Shown here piece after piece: positions 38,716-46,746 of a stretch of 64,000 nucleotides of DNA (its first letter is position 1; each line of letters starts with the position of its first letter). The position numbers and the translations under genes were made by a program. Source of the stretch: Muribaculaceae bacterium (lineage in GTDB: Bacteria; Bacteroidota; Bacteroidia; Bacteroidales; Muribaculaceae); NCBI GenBank assembly GCA_016292745.1, contig JAEDFO010000003.1, forward strand, positions 1 through 64,000, given 5' to 3'. The notes beneath the pieces were generated by a model. That model was not told the DNA's origin, did no database searches, and was given only the letters and a program-made list of their open reading frames with translations.

Positions 38716-40332
38716 TTATTTCAAACCTTCAACAAACTTGCGAAGAGCCTCGTTGGTTGGATCGAGTTCGAGATACTTGGTATAGTATTCCTTAGCACCT
38801 GCAGTATCACCGTTTTCGAGTTTGTTACCTGCTATGTAGTTATACACTTCCTTGTAAGCATCGGCATTCTGTGTAAGGTTGGCAGCGTCCTTGTCGAGGA
38901 TATTGAGAACAGCCTGATATGCTTCGAGAGCCTTACCGGTCTTTGGGCTGTCTTCCGATACCATGAGGATACGGGCCTTACGTTGAACGATACGATAGTC
39001 GTCGGGAACCTTCTCGATTACGATATCTATATATTTCAATGCATTGTCAAGGGCAGCCTGACGCTTGGCAAGGTCTTCCTTTTCAGTGGCTACGATATTC
39101 TGGTATTTACCGGCGAGCACATAGAGGTCGTTGGTCTTATAGTCACCATTGTCGATATACTTCTGATAGTAGAGAGCCGACTTCTCATAATCCTTATTGG
39201 CACCGTAAGCCGAGCTGAGTTCCTTAAGGAGTTCAATCTTTTCAGGGTTGATTTCAACGGCCTTCTCATACTGAGCGAGAGCCTCTTCTGTTTTGCCAAG
39301 AGCTTTGAGAACCTCACCGAATGTGGTGTAGTCGTTCGACGAGAACTTGTCGTTGGCAGTAGCGCTTGCGAAGAAATCGCGAGCATAAGCCTCAGCAGCC
39401 TCGTTGTTATTCATTGCGGCAGAGTTGAGGAAGAGCATACGCTTCATCAGGAATGAGTTACTGTTGTCCTTGAGGATGCCTTGGGCAATGTCGAACGATT
39501 CCTGATACTTTTCGCCGAAGTACAGCAGAACGGCATAGCGTTCGCGGTCTTCCTTGAAGTGGTTAGGGTTCTTAATGTATTCGCCATACACCTGGGCAGC
39601 CTTTGTCCATTGGTCGTTCTCGTAAAGTTTTTCGGCGAGCTGGTTCTGGGCAAGTGCCGAGTTAGGTTTGAGTTTTACGAGAGTTTCGAGGCGTTCAATA
39701 GCGCTCTTGGGACTTACGTTGAAGTAAGTGTTGGCATACTTTACATAAGCTTCGCTGCAGTTTGGATCGAATTGCTGAGCCATCTCATAATAACCGGCAG
39801 CGTCGCCCCATTTCTTTTCGGCAGTAAGCATATCGCCTTCAAAGATGTAAGCGGCAGGGTCCTTCTTGTTGGCCTTCTTTGCCTTTACAATATACTCATC
39901 GATTTCCTTTGCATATTTGGTTGCATCGGTAAGATAATAAGCACGAGCAACTTCAACATACACATCGGCATTCTTTTTGTCGAGCTTAACAGCCTCTTTG
40001 AAAGCATCCTTGGCAACCTTTTCGTTTCCGCCCTTCAAATCGATGAATGCCAAACCTACGTGGTTGTAGGCATTAAGGGAGTTGGCCTGTACACCTTTCT
40101 GGAAATAATCCTTGGCAGCTGCAACATTGCCTTGTTCCATCTCGATACGGCCAAGATAGTAATACGAAGCCGATTTATCGGTTCCGGCATTGTTAAGATT
40201 TCGGTCGAGCAATGTCTTACCTTTCTGCAACTGACCGATTTTCACATATTCAACGCCGTCTTTGTAGCCTTGAGCAAACGACGAAAGAACACTTCCAATA
40301 AACAATAATGATACTAAAAGTTTAAGTTTCAT
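38716..40332 (-). CDS. Exported tetratricopeptide repeat protein
   Basis: A 538-residue protein with a signal peptide (about 1-20, ending SFAQ) and about a dozen TPR helices from residue 25 to the C terminus, for example ALGKTEEALAQYEKAVEINP. No enzymatic domain. It follows the PstS-like gene by 60 nt; together with the small membrane protein and the tonB cluster this order is familiar in Bacteroidales, suggesting a periplasmic scaffold linked to outer-membrane energisation (inference). Confidence 0.85.
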   Translation of the reverse strand: MKLKLLVSLLFIGSVLSSFAQGYKDGVEYVKIGQLQKGKTLLDRNLNNAGTDKSASYYYLGRIEMEQGNVAAAKDYFQKGVQANSLNAYNHVGLAFIDLKGGNEKVAKDAFKEAVKLDKKNADVYVEVARAYYLTDATKYAKEIDEYIVKAKKANKKDPAAYIFEGDMLTAEKKWGDAAGYYEMAQQFDPNCSEAYVKYANTYFNVSPKSAIERLETLVKLKPNSALAQNQLAEKLYENDQWTKAAQVYGEYIKNPNHFKEDRERYAVLLYFGEKYQESFDIAQGILKDNSNSFLMKRMLFLNSAAMNNNEAAEAYARDFFASATANDKFSSNDYTTFGEVLKALGKTEEALAQYEKAVEINPEKIELLKELSSAYGANKDYEKSALYYQKYIDNGDYKTNDLYVLAGKYQNIVATEKEDLAKRQAALDNALKYIDIVIEKVPDDYRIVQRKARILMVSEDSPKTGKALEAYQAVLNILDKDAANLTQNADAYKEVYNYIAGNKLENGDTAGAKEYYTKYLELDPTNEALRKFVEGLK

Positions 40333-40392
40333 TTCTCTTGAGGTTTTATTCTTGGTTAACTTATTAATTATACTTTACAAATTGAAAAAGGT

Positions 40393-41385
40393 TTAATTCA
40401 AACTTACCATTCGCGGCTGGATTGTGGCAGGCAGGACACCAGTCTGCTGGATAATCTTCTGCCCCAGGAATCCGGTTATGAACGAGTAGAAGCCATGCGG
40501 CAAGCTGCCACCTACACCGGAGCATGTGGCATATATGCTGCGAAACAGCGGATATGTGCCATCGTAGATGTATGCCTGATATGGCTTATATGCCTCGATT
40601 GAATCGTCAGGACGAACCTTCAGCACCTTGATGGTACTTGCAAACTCGGTGGTGGTAACATTTTCCTCAGCAAGGTTCTTGGCGCGCTCCTCCACTGAAA
40701 GGCTTTGGGCCTTCATGTCGGCGCTTACCCAACTTACTCCGATAATTCCAAGGGCATTCTTGTCGTTTTCAACCACCTTGAACACTTCGGGGTTGCTGTT
40801 CTGGGCATATACATTAGGGCCAAAATCGGCGCCGCAAAGCAGCGAGTCCTTCATGTAACGAGCAGTGCTTGATCCCTGATGGTCAAAGACCACCTTAATG
40901 GTCTTGAGCTTTGAAGGCTCAAGCTCGTTCCACTGTGTTACCTGTCCGAGGAGAATCTCCTTGATTTCGCTCACCGAAAGTATCTCGATAGGATTATCCT
41001 TGTTGACAATCAGAGCAATTGCATCGACAGCGATACGCTGAGAGAAACACACTCCGTTTTTCTGACGCAGATACTCTTTCTGCACATCCTTAAGTTCATG
41101 GGCTGTGATTATGAGTTTTGTCTTGAGTTCGAGCATCGAGTCGATAGCACTATGCTCGTCGACGTAGTATGGAATGATGTTAGCATTTGGATAGGTGTAC
41201 TCAAACACATCGATTTCCTGGTTCATGATATTCTGGAAACTCTCATCAACAGCAATTGCAATAAGGCCCGATGTGCTTGTGTTCTTCGGCTTACCACTTT
41301 GGCCGCCACACGAAGCCAGAGCCGTAATTGCAACGATTGCGGCTACCATCATATTTGCCATTTTGCCATAATGTAATCTCTTCAT
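40393..41385 (-). CDS. PstS-like phosphate-binding lipoprotein
   Basis: A 330-residue periplasmic substrate-binding protein of the PstS type. It has a signal peptide with lipobox LASC (Cys about 26), then the two-lobed fold; the phosphate-loop-like segment DHQGSSTARYMKDSLL and NPIEILSVSEIKEILLGQ match the family. No pstCAB transporter genes lie nearby, so it may serve a sensory or envelope role rather than feeding an ABC importer. It starts 16 nt after the 74-residue membrane protein gene. Confidence 0.85.
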   Translation of the reverse strand: MKRLHYGKMANMMVAAIVAITALASCGGQSGKPKNTSTSGLIAIAVDESFQNIMNQEIDVFEYTYPNANIIPYYVDEHSAIDSMLELKTKLIITAHELKDVQKEYLRQKNGVCFSQRIAVDAIALIVNKDNPIEILSVSEIKEILLGQVTQWNELEPSKLKTIKVVFDHQGSSTARYMKDSLLCGADFGPNVYAQNSNPEVFKVVENDKNALGIIGVSWVSADMKAQSLSVEERAKNLAEENVTTTEFASTIKVLKVRPDDSIEAYKPYQAYIYDGTYPLFRSIYATCSGVGGSLPHGFYSFITGFLGQKIIQQTGVLPATIQPRMVSLN

Positions 41386-41401
41386 ATCGTCAACCTTTTT
41401 A

Positions 41402-41626
41402 TTATTCGAATCGTATCATTCTGAAGGCTCGCCATGCTCCGTACACCACAAGCACACTGCCAAGGACATAACGCACGAAACTCCAGTCGGCGCCCCAATG
41501 GAAGAAATTAATAAGCATCAGCACTCCCATACCTATATACACTATCACCATTATCACTGCGTAGAGTATCTTGATGAGCGACGGTTTGTCGCTTTCGGTA
41601 TGCTTGTCGTCGAATTGTTCGTTCAT
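41402..41626 (-). CDS. Small two-helix membrane protein
   Basis: A 74-residue protein with a charged N terminus (about 1-17) and two transmembrane helices (about 18-40 and 46-66), ending AWRAFRMIRFE. No family name is recognised. It is the first gene of a three-gene run with the PstS-like and TPR genes. Confidence 0.75.
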   Translation of the reverse strand: MNEQFDDKHTESDKPSLIKILYAVIMVIVYIGMGVLMLINFFHWGADWSFVRYVLGSVLVVYGAWRAFRMIRFE

Positions 41627-41780
41627 GTCGATAAATATATTTGTATACTTGAGTCGGGCATACTACTTGCCACTATACTTCATTTTGTAAAATTACAAAA
41701 AAAGTATATGTTTTGCATTATTCTTCAAATTTATTTTGATATTCTTAACGATATAATATTACATCCAGACAAAGAATTGG

Positions 41781-41788
41781 TACCTTTG
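41781..41788 (+). promoter_or_regulatory. -7 promoter box of DUF45 metallopeptidase gene
   Basis: TACCTTTG, a full -7 match. It ends immediately before an in-frame ATG at 41789 and 18 nt before the ATG at 41807, so it selects the latter as start. Confidence 0.5.
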
Positions 41789-41806
41789 ATGCATAAAAAC
41801 GTAAAG

Positions 41807-42529
41807 ATGCAGACAAAGCACTATTACGACGACCCGGAATTCGGGTGCATCATAGTAACTATAAAGCCTGGGCTCAAGAGTTTTAGAGCAGGATGGAAAG
41901 ATGGAGTGCTCAACATAAGTTGTCGGCCGAATATCACCGAACACGAATTTAAAAGCACTCTCGATGCTTTGCGCGACAAGATAAGGAAGGCACACGAGAA
42001 AAAGCATGGCGCCGAATTCTGTTTCGGGCAGATGATAAAGTGTTTCGACGGATACACCATAACCATATGCCCGTCGGATAACCCAAAGCAGCAAGTATTA
42101 GGGCACAGACTAAATAAGGATATCACAATATCCCTTCCAAAGGATGAACCGCTCGACAATATCAACGTGAAACGTGCCATATGCAAAACCATTGAGCACA
42201 TGATTCGCGACATTGCAATTACTTCGCTGATTCCGCTGGCTCAGGAAACTGCCGAGCAGGTGGGGTGCAACAAGGTGAACCGATTCCTAATATCGCACGG
42301 CAAGAAGACACTTGGATATTGCACCCGCGACAGGAATATATATCTGAGCAGCATACTTATGTTGTATCCTAAACACCTGATTCGCCACATCATATGCCAT
42401 GAACTGGCTCACATAGAGCACTTTGACCATAGCGAAGCGTTCCATAGGCTTTGCGACCGATACGACGGCGGCCGCGAAAAGGAGTATATCAAGGAACTGA
42501 AGACATTTAAGACTGCCATAGCTATTTAA
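41807..42529 (+). CDS. YgjP/DUF45-type M48 metallopeptidase-like protein
   Basis: A 240-residue cytoplasmic protein of the DUF45/YgjP (WLM-like) family. The zinc motif HELAH followed by DHSEAFHRL (third ligand) lies at about residues 200-215. No signal or membrane segment. The physiological substrate of the family is unknown. Start chosen at 41807 (MQTKHYYDDPEFG) from the promoter box; the ATG at 41789 would precede the transcript start. It is the only + strand gene between 38.7 and 46.5 kb, sitting inside the TonB cluster, and its end overlaps the frameshifted TonB-like gene by 4 bp. Confidence 0.8.
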   Translation: MQTKHYYDDPEFGCIIVTIKPGLKSFRAGWKDGVLNISCRPNITEHEFKSTLDALRDKIRKAHEKKHGAEFCFGQMIKCFDGYTITICPSDNPKQQVLGHRLNKDITISLPKDEPLDNINVKRAICKTIEHMIRDIAITSLIPLAQETAEQVGCNKVNRFLISHGKKTLGYCTRDRNIYLSSILMLYPKHLIRHIICHELAHIEHFDHSEAFHRLCDRYDGGREKEYIKELKTFKTAIAI

Positions 42530-42980
42530 TAGTCCATCATTCGTGGATTAAATGTAATTGGGAGTGTGTACCACACATTCACCTTCTCGCCGTTATATAC
42601 TCCAGGCTTGAAATTTGGCAACAAACTTACTATGCGCAAGGCTTCGGCATCGGTTTCGGGCGATAGACTTATCACAACCTTGGCATCGCTGACCTGGCCA
42701 TCCTTGCCTACCACAAACTGAACAATACCTTGCCTTCAACCTCATTGGTTTTTGCTTTCTCTGGATATATAAGATTCTTTCTAACAAAATCCAACAAGGC
42801 AGCAGTTCCACCGGGAAACTTAGGCATTTGCTGCACAGCACGATGCACATGCTCACCCCTGGCAAGCACAGATGATACTTGAGAATCTTGGGTTGACGTC
42901 TCAATGGGCTGTGAAGAACAACAATAGCAACTCGCTGTGAAAGCAACCATTATAAATACTGACATAAAACACCTTAACAT
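42526..42980 (-). pseudogene. TonB C-terminal-domain protein broken by a 1-base deletion
   Basis: Two overlapping frames together encode one small TonB-like protein. The first (from 42980) gives a signal peptide with lipobox-like FTASC, then FPGGTAALLDFVRKNLIYP and VEGKVLF; the second gives VVGKDGQVSDAKVVI through VNVWYTLPITFNP. In the intact neighbour the junction reads GKVIVQFVV; restoring one A at about 42726 (GTAATTGTTCAG) repairs the frame exactly. The promoter (TATCTTTG at 43011-43018) is intact, so inactivation is recent or the base is an assembly error. The domain is the same TonB_C as in the 43.1-44.0 kb gene, from which it may derive. Confidence 0.8.
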
Positions 42981-43010
42981 AACAACACTTATTTAATTAG
43001 TAAACCCTCA

Positions 43011-43041
43011 CAAAGATAACAAAATATGCAATAAAGCAAAA
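43011..43041 (-). promoter_or_regulatory. Promoter of the broken TonB-like gene
   Basis: On the - strand TTTTG (43037-43041), 18-nt spacer, TATCTTTG (43011-43018), about 30 nt before the ATG. Confidence 0.6.
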
Positions 43042-43067
43042 CAGGCACTAACTCTTATGAACGACAA

Positions 43068-43097
43068 AGAAGCGAGGTCCATTCAGGCCCCGCTTCT
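43068..43097 (-). terminator. Terminator after tonB
   Basis: 10-bp stem AGAAGCGAGG/CCCCGCTTCT (one mismatch) with a 10-nt loop, followed by TTT on the - strand; it ends the exbB-tonB operon 27 nt after the stop. Confidence 0.7.
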
Positions 43098-43123
43098 GAG
43101 ATATAATCAAAATTTGATATTGA

Positions 43124-43972
43124 TTACTGGAGTTTGAATTGAACAGGCAGAGTATACCAAACGTTAACAGCCTGGCCGTTCATACGTCCCGGGATGAATT
43201 TAGGCAGCTTCTTAACGAGGCGTACAGCTTCGTTGTCGAGGTCACGGTCAACACTCTTAACCACCTTAACTTCACCGATGTCACCAGTCTTGGTAACAAC
43301 GAATTGAACGATAACTTTACCTTGAACATTGTTTTCCTGAGCCATCGCTGGATAAACGATATTATCGCGGAGGAACTTCATGAGTTCAGCATCACCACCA
43401 GGGAACTGAGGCATCTGCTCAACAGCACGGAATACTTCTTCCTTTTCAGGCTTCTTTTCTTCAACGATAATTTCTTCCTTATGCTCACGAACTACGTTAC
43501 GGTCGTCGGTACCTTGGTCGAAGTTGGTCTGACCAAATGCAGTCTGAGTTTCCTTAAGTTCATCCTGCGATTTGATTTCGTCTTCAGGAGTTACTTCGCT
43601 GTCTTCAACGATAGCAAGCTCAGTAACCTTGATAGTGTTGAGGATTTCCTCAGGCAGAGCCTCAGGCTGTTCCATTTCAACACGTTCCTGCTCCTCCTCT
43701 TCTTCCTCCTCTTCTTCGGCAGCCATGTTGACGTTAACCAATTCCTGGTTAGCTTCGTCCTTAATGTCTTCCTGGAAGATGAAGTTAGAAACGGTATTGA
43801 AAGTGAGACCAACGACGATAATCAGAGCCAAGGCAATGATTACAAGAATCATTGATTTATTATGACGCTTGTCGGAATTCTTACGAAGGTCGTAAGCACC
43901 ATATTCCTGATTTCGTCCTTCGAATACCAGGTCGCGCCACTCTTTTGATGAAAGATCTACATCTTTAGACAT
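43124..43972 (-). CDS. tonB: Energy transducer TonB
   Basis: Couples the proton-motive force, via ExbB/ExbD, to outer-membrane receptors. The 282-residue protein has a cytoplasmic N terminus, one transmembrane helix (about 41-62), a very acidic periplasmic linker (EEEEEEEEQERVEMEQPEALPEE, positions about 91-113) in place of the usual Pro/Lys-rich spacer, and a C-terminal TonB domain (about 190-282) with MPQFPGGDAELMKFLRDN and VNVWYTLPVQFKLQ. The N-terminal block KEWRDLVFEGRNQEYGAYDLR is typical of Bacteroidetes TonB. Last gene of exbB-exbD-exbD-tonB. Confidence 0.93.
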   Translation of the reverse strand: MSKDVDLSSKEWRDLVFEGRNQEYGAYDLRKNSDKRHNKSMILVIIALALIIVVGLTFNTVSNFIFQEDIKDEANQELVNVNMAAEEEEEEEEEQERVEMEQPEALPEEILNTIKVTELAIVEDSEVTPEDEIKSQDELKETQTAFGQTNFDQGTDDRNVVREHKEEIIVEEKKPEKEEVFRAVEQMPQFPGGDAELMKFLRDNIVYPAMAQENNVQGKVIVQFVVTKTGDIGEVKVVKSVDRDLDNEAVRLVKKLPKFIPGRMNGQAVNVWYTLPVQFKLQ

Positions 43973-44014
43973 AATTCAAAATCTTTTAAATGTTAATAAA
44001 ACTACGACCTGTCA

Positions 44015-44752
44015 TCAATTACCTCCGAGGTGTTTAGCCTTGAGTTCCATCATCATAGCAGAGTCAACAGCGTTGATTCGGTCGATTTGGTAACGGCTGA
44101 TACTGTTAATCTGCATTTCGTCGAGAGCGCTGATAAGGTTTTCATACGATGCGTTAGGAGTGGCCTTGATGATTACGATAGGACGACTAACAGTAGAGTC
44201 GTTACGAATCTCCTTGGCGCGAGCCTGATATTCATCGTCTTTGATTTCCTTATTACGCCAGTGTACTTTAAGTTCGTTGATACGTTCAATAACCTTTTTG
44301 TTACGATCGTGCAAGATTTTGCGGATGCCGCGAGTCTCGCCGTTTTCGTTGCCGAGGAATTCAGTTTCCTGCATTTTGTTATTGTCGATATGTCCGTCCT
44401 TATCAGCGTCGGTGATGTCGGGTTGGCCTTCGTAGTAATAAACGAAGTCTCTCTTGACAGTGCCTTTGAGCATTTTACCTGTCAGTTCGTCCTTAACATC
44501 CGGGTTACGTTCGCTATCGAGAATGATAGTGATAGCTTCAGATTGCTTTACTTTAGTTTGTTCCGATTTATCAACCTTCTCATTAGTAGGCAAACTAATT
44601 TGAAGGGTCTGAGATTTGATCATTGTGGTACAAAGCATGAAGAAAGTAATCAAAAGCATGTTCATGTCCACCATCGGGGTAAAATCGACGCGGACAGTCA
44701 TCTTTTTCTGGTGGCTTTTACCTTTACCACTTGATTGTTCTACTTCTGCCAT
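44015..44752 (-). CDS. exbD: Biopolymer transporter ExbD (second copy), with EF-hand-like loop
   Basis: Proton-channel partner of ExbB. The 245-residue protein has one transmembrane helix (about 27-46) with the conserved Asp in VDFTPMVDMNMLLITFFML, then a periplasmic domain longer than in E. coli ExbD (141 residues). Residues 115-126, DADKDGHIDNNK, match a calcium EF-hand loop pattern (DxDxDGxI) except for the final acidic residue. It begins 2 nt after the first exbD and 42 nt before tonB. Confidence 0.92.
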   Translation of the reverse strand: MAEVEQSSGKGKSHQKKMTVRVDFTPMVDMNMLLITFFMLCTTMIKSQTLQISLPTNEKVDKSEQTKVKQSEAITIILDSERNPDVKDELTGKMLKGTVKRDFVYYYEGQPDITDADKDGHIDNNKMQETEFLGNENGETRGIRKILHDRNKKVIERINELKVHWRNKEIKDDEYQARAKEIRNDSTVSRPIVIIKATPNASYENLISALDEMQINSISRYQIDRINAVDSAMMMELKAKHLGGN

Positions 44753-44754
44753 AA

Positions 44755-45459
44755 TTAATCTTCCTCAGTTTTTAATGCGGTCATTAAACTAAACTTATTC
44801 ATCTTCAATGTCTGGAGGTTATCCATAACGACATTTACAATTTCATAAGGAGTATCCTTGTCAGCTTTGATAGATATACCTGCACCAGTCTTGATGGCTT
44901 CGGTCAAGTTGCCATTCGAAGAGTTGTAGAGTGCACGCATCCAAATCTGGAATTCGTTTGGATGTTCAAGATCTTGATTGATATTGATAGGAATACCTGC
45001 AAGCGGATTCTTGTTAGGATCGAGGGTCTCATCTTGCTTAGCAACATCGAGGTCCAGGAATTCTCCTAACTTAGCGATAGGATATCCGAAAGAAGCGACC
45101 TTACCAAAAGCGTTAACCTGAGCTTGAGTGAACTTAACGGGATTTGACTTATGATACTTATTGTATTCGTTCATAACGGCAACGATAAGTTCCTTGCGCA
45201 TGTTCTCGCTTGAATAAGTGGTATCGGCGTCACCAGCAATCGAAAGGAATACCTGTCCCTTAGGGCTGATCAGAATGTTGATTGAGTTCTGATCGGGCAC
45301 CTTGAGTTCAGATACAGATGCTGGAGTGTTAACGATAACCGGCTCTTTCTGTAGGAATGTAGATGTCAACATGAAGAAAGTAAGCAAAAGAACAGTAACG
45401 TCACTCATCGCGGTCATATCGATGAACGTACTCTTCTTTTTGATTTTAACTTTTCCCAT
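44755..45459 (-). CDS. exbD: Biopolymer transporter ExbD (first copy)
   Basis: A 234-residue ExbD with one transmembrane helix (about 15-34) and the conserved Asp in STFIDMTAMSDVTVLLLTFFML; here the key Asp lies in AMSDVTVL. The periplasmic domain (about 40-234) carries an insertion relative to short ExbDs. Two dissimilar ExbDs after one ExbB are usual in this phylum and may form a heterodimer (inference). 58 nt after exbB. Confidence 0.92.
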   Translation of the reverse strand: MGKVKIKKKSTFIDMTAMSDVTVLLLTFFMLTSTFLQKEPVIVNTPASVSELKVPDQNSINILISPKGQVFLSIAGDADTTYSSENMRKELIVAVMNEYNKYHKSNPVKFTQAQVNAFGKVASFGYPIAKLGEFLDLDVAKQDETLDPNKNPLAGIPININQDLEHPNEFQIWMRALYNSSNGNLTEAIKTGAGISIKADKDTPYEIVNVVMDNLQTLKMNKFSLMTALKTEED

Positions 45460-45517
45460 ATTCTTGGTTTATTTCTTGTTGATTTTTAAAAGATAATCTA
45501 CACTCTGTAACAGTGGA

Positions 45518-46333
45518 TTAGTGAGTTGCAGAGAAAGTTGATACGATAGTGAAACCTAACTCATCGATTGCGTAGGTCATGTTATCGATCTTGTTTGTAA
45601 AGTAGTTATAGAAAATAACAGCGAATGCACCGGTAGCGATACCAGAAGCAGTGTTAACAAGTGCCTCAGAAATACCGATAGAAAGAGCGGTAGAGTCAGG
45701 AGCACCTGATTGACCCATAGCCTGGAACGACTTGATCATACCCAATACAGTACCGAGAAGACCGAGGAGAGTACCAAGAGTGGTCATTGTAGCGATAATA
45801 GGAAGGTTCTGCTGCAGAGAAGGCATTTCGAGAGCAGTAGCCTTTTCAACTTCGTCTTGGATGATAACGAGTTTCTGTTCCTTAGAAAGAACTGTGTTCT
45901 TGTCCATTTCGTCGTACTTAACGAGAACAGCGTCAACGATAGCACCGATTGAACCTTTCTGCTTTGCACAGAGCTGACGAGCACCAGCGATGTCGTTCTT
46001 TGCGAGAGCCTTCTTGATGTTCTCTACAAACTTAGCAATGCTGCCGCTACCCTTTGCTGAAGCAAGAGCAAACCAACGCTCAACAGCAAGTGTGATAACA
46101 GTTAAGAACAGACCTTGGATGATAGGTACAACGAAACCACCTTCGTATACAGTACCGAGCAGGTTAACTGGACGATGGCTATCCGGGTCGAAGTTTGATG
46201 GATCACCATAGAGGAACAAGTAGATGCAGACTGCAATGATGATACAAGCTACGATTACTAAGAACGCATTCTTAATACCGCGAACTTTGCTTTCTACCTT
46301 TTTGGTAGAAGTGTTTTGCTTTTGAGCTTCCAT
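45518..46333 (-). CDS. exbB: MotA/TolQ/ExbB proton channel protein
   Basis: Pentameric inner-membrane channel that powers TonB. The 271-residue protein has three transmembrane helices (about 26-46, 76-95 and a long pair across about 180-250) and the core signature LPIIATMTTLGTLLGLLGTVLGMIKSF followed by IGISEALVNTASGIATGAFAVIFYN. It heads exbB-exbD-exbD-tonB after a leader of about 225 nt that contains a small ORF. Confidence 0.94.
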   Translation of the reverse strand: MEAQKQNTSTKKVESKVRGIKNAFLVIVACIIIAVCIYLFLYGDPSNFDPDSHRPVNLLGTVYEGGFVVPIIQGLFLTVITLAVERWFALASAKGSGSIAKFVENIKKALAKNDIAGARQLCAKQKGSIGAIVDAVLVKYDEMDKNTVLSKEQKLVIIQDEVEKATALEMPSLQQNLPIIATMTTLGTLLGLLGTVLGMIKSFQAMGQSGAPDSTALSIGISEALVNTASGIATGAFAVIFYNYFTNKIDNMTYAIDELGFTIVSTFSATH

Positions 46334-46395
46334 AATTTAATAATAAAATAATTGTTAGTTGATTATTAATAAATAATTAATATGTTGTTAATCAA

Positions 46396-46530
46396 TTAAT
46401 TGCCTTGAGTGTATATTTTGGTTTTTAATTCTCGGACTTCTTTATCGTGGCATAGATTACAAGCGTTAAATAAAGTGGCCCATCCTGTTCCAGAAACGAA
46501 TCCAAACGGTAAATTCGCTCGAAATTTCAT
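46396..46530 (-). CDS. Candidate 44-residue protein ahead of exbB
   Basis: A frame of 44 codons lying wholly within the predicted exbB leader. It begins MKFRANLPFGF about 28 nt after the expected transcription start, preceded at 10 nt by a Shine-Dalgarno-like AAAGGCGG, and holds FNACNLCHDKEVREL with a CxxCH motif. It ends 62 nt before exbB. No signal peptide or family recognised. If translated it is the first gene of the exb operon; a single CxxCH without export is not enough to call heme binding. Confidence 0.4.
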   Translation of the reverse strand: MKFRANLPFGFVSGTGWATLFNACNLCHDKEVRELKTKIYTQGN

Positions 46531-46562
46531 AAACAACCGCCTTTATACTTCAATTACTATGG

Positions 46563-46593
46563 CAAATGTATTATAAATATTTCAATGTTACAA
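46563..46593 (-). promoter_or_regulatory. exbB operon promoter
   Basis: On the - strand TTG (46591-46593), 20-nt spacer, TACATTTG (46563-46570), a full two-box match. The transcript start near 46558 gives a 225-nt leader. The DNA from 46594 to 46680 is AT-rich with nothing else seen. Confidence 0.7.
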
Positions 46594-46686
46594 CGAACAG
46601 CAATAATTTTTATTGAGATTTTATCCATTTTTTAAGTTTTATTGATGTCTTTGCCGCAAAAACATTGATGCCTGCACAATATTACG

Positions 46687-46716
46687 GGGGCCGACAGCAT
46701 TTTTGCCATCGGCCCC
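46687..46716. terminator. Hairpin after gdhA
   Basis: GGGGCCGA/TCGGCCCC arms (46687-46694, 46709-46716) extended by partly paired inner bases, 30 nt after the gdhA stop. It lacks an immediate T-run on the - strand, so termination is likely but not certain. Confidence 0.55.
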
Positions 46717-46746
46717 GCTTATTGATTTTTTTGTATTCTATACTGA

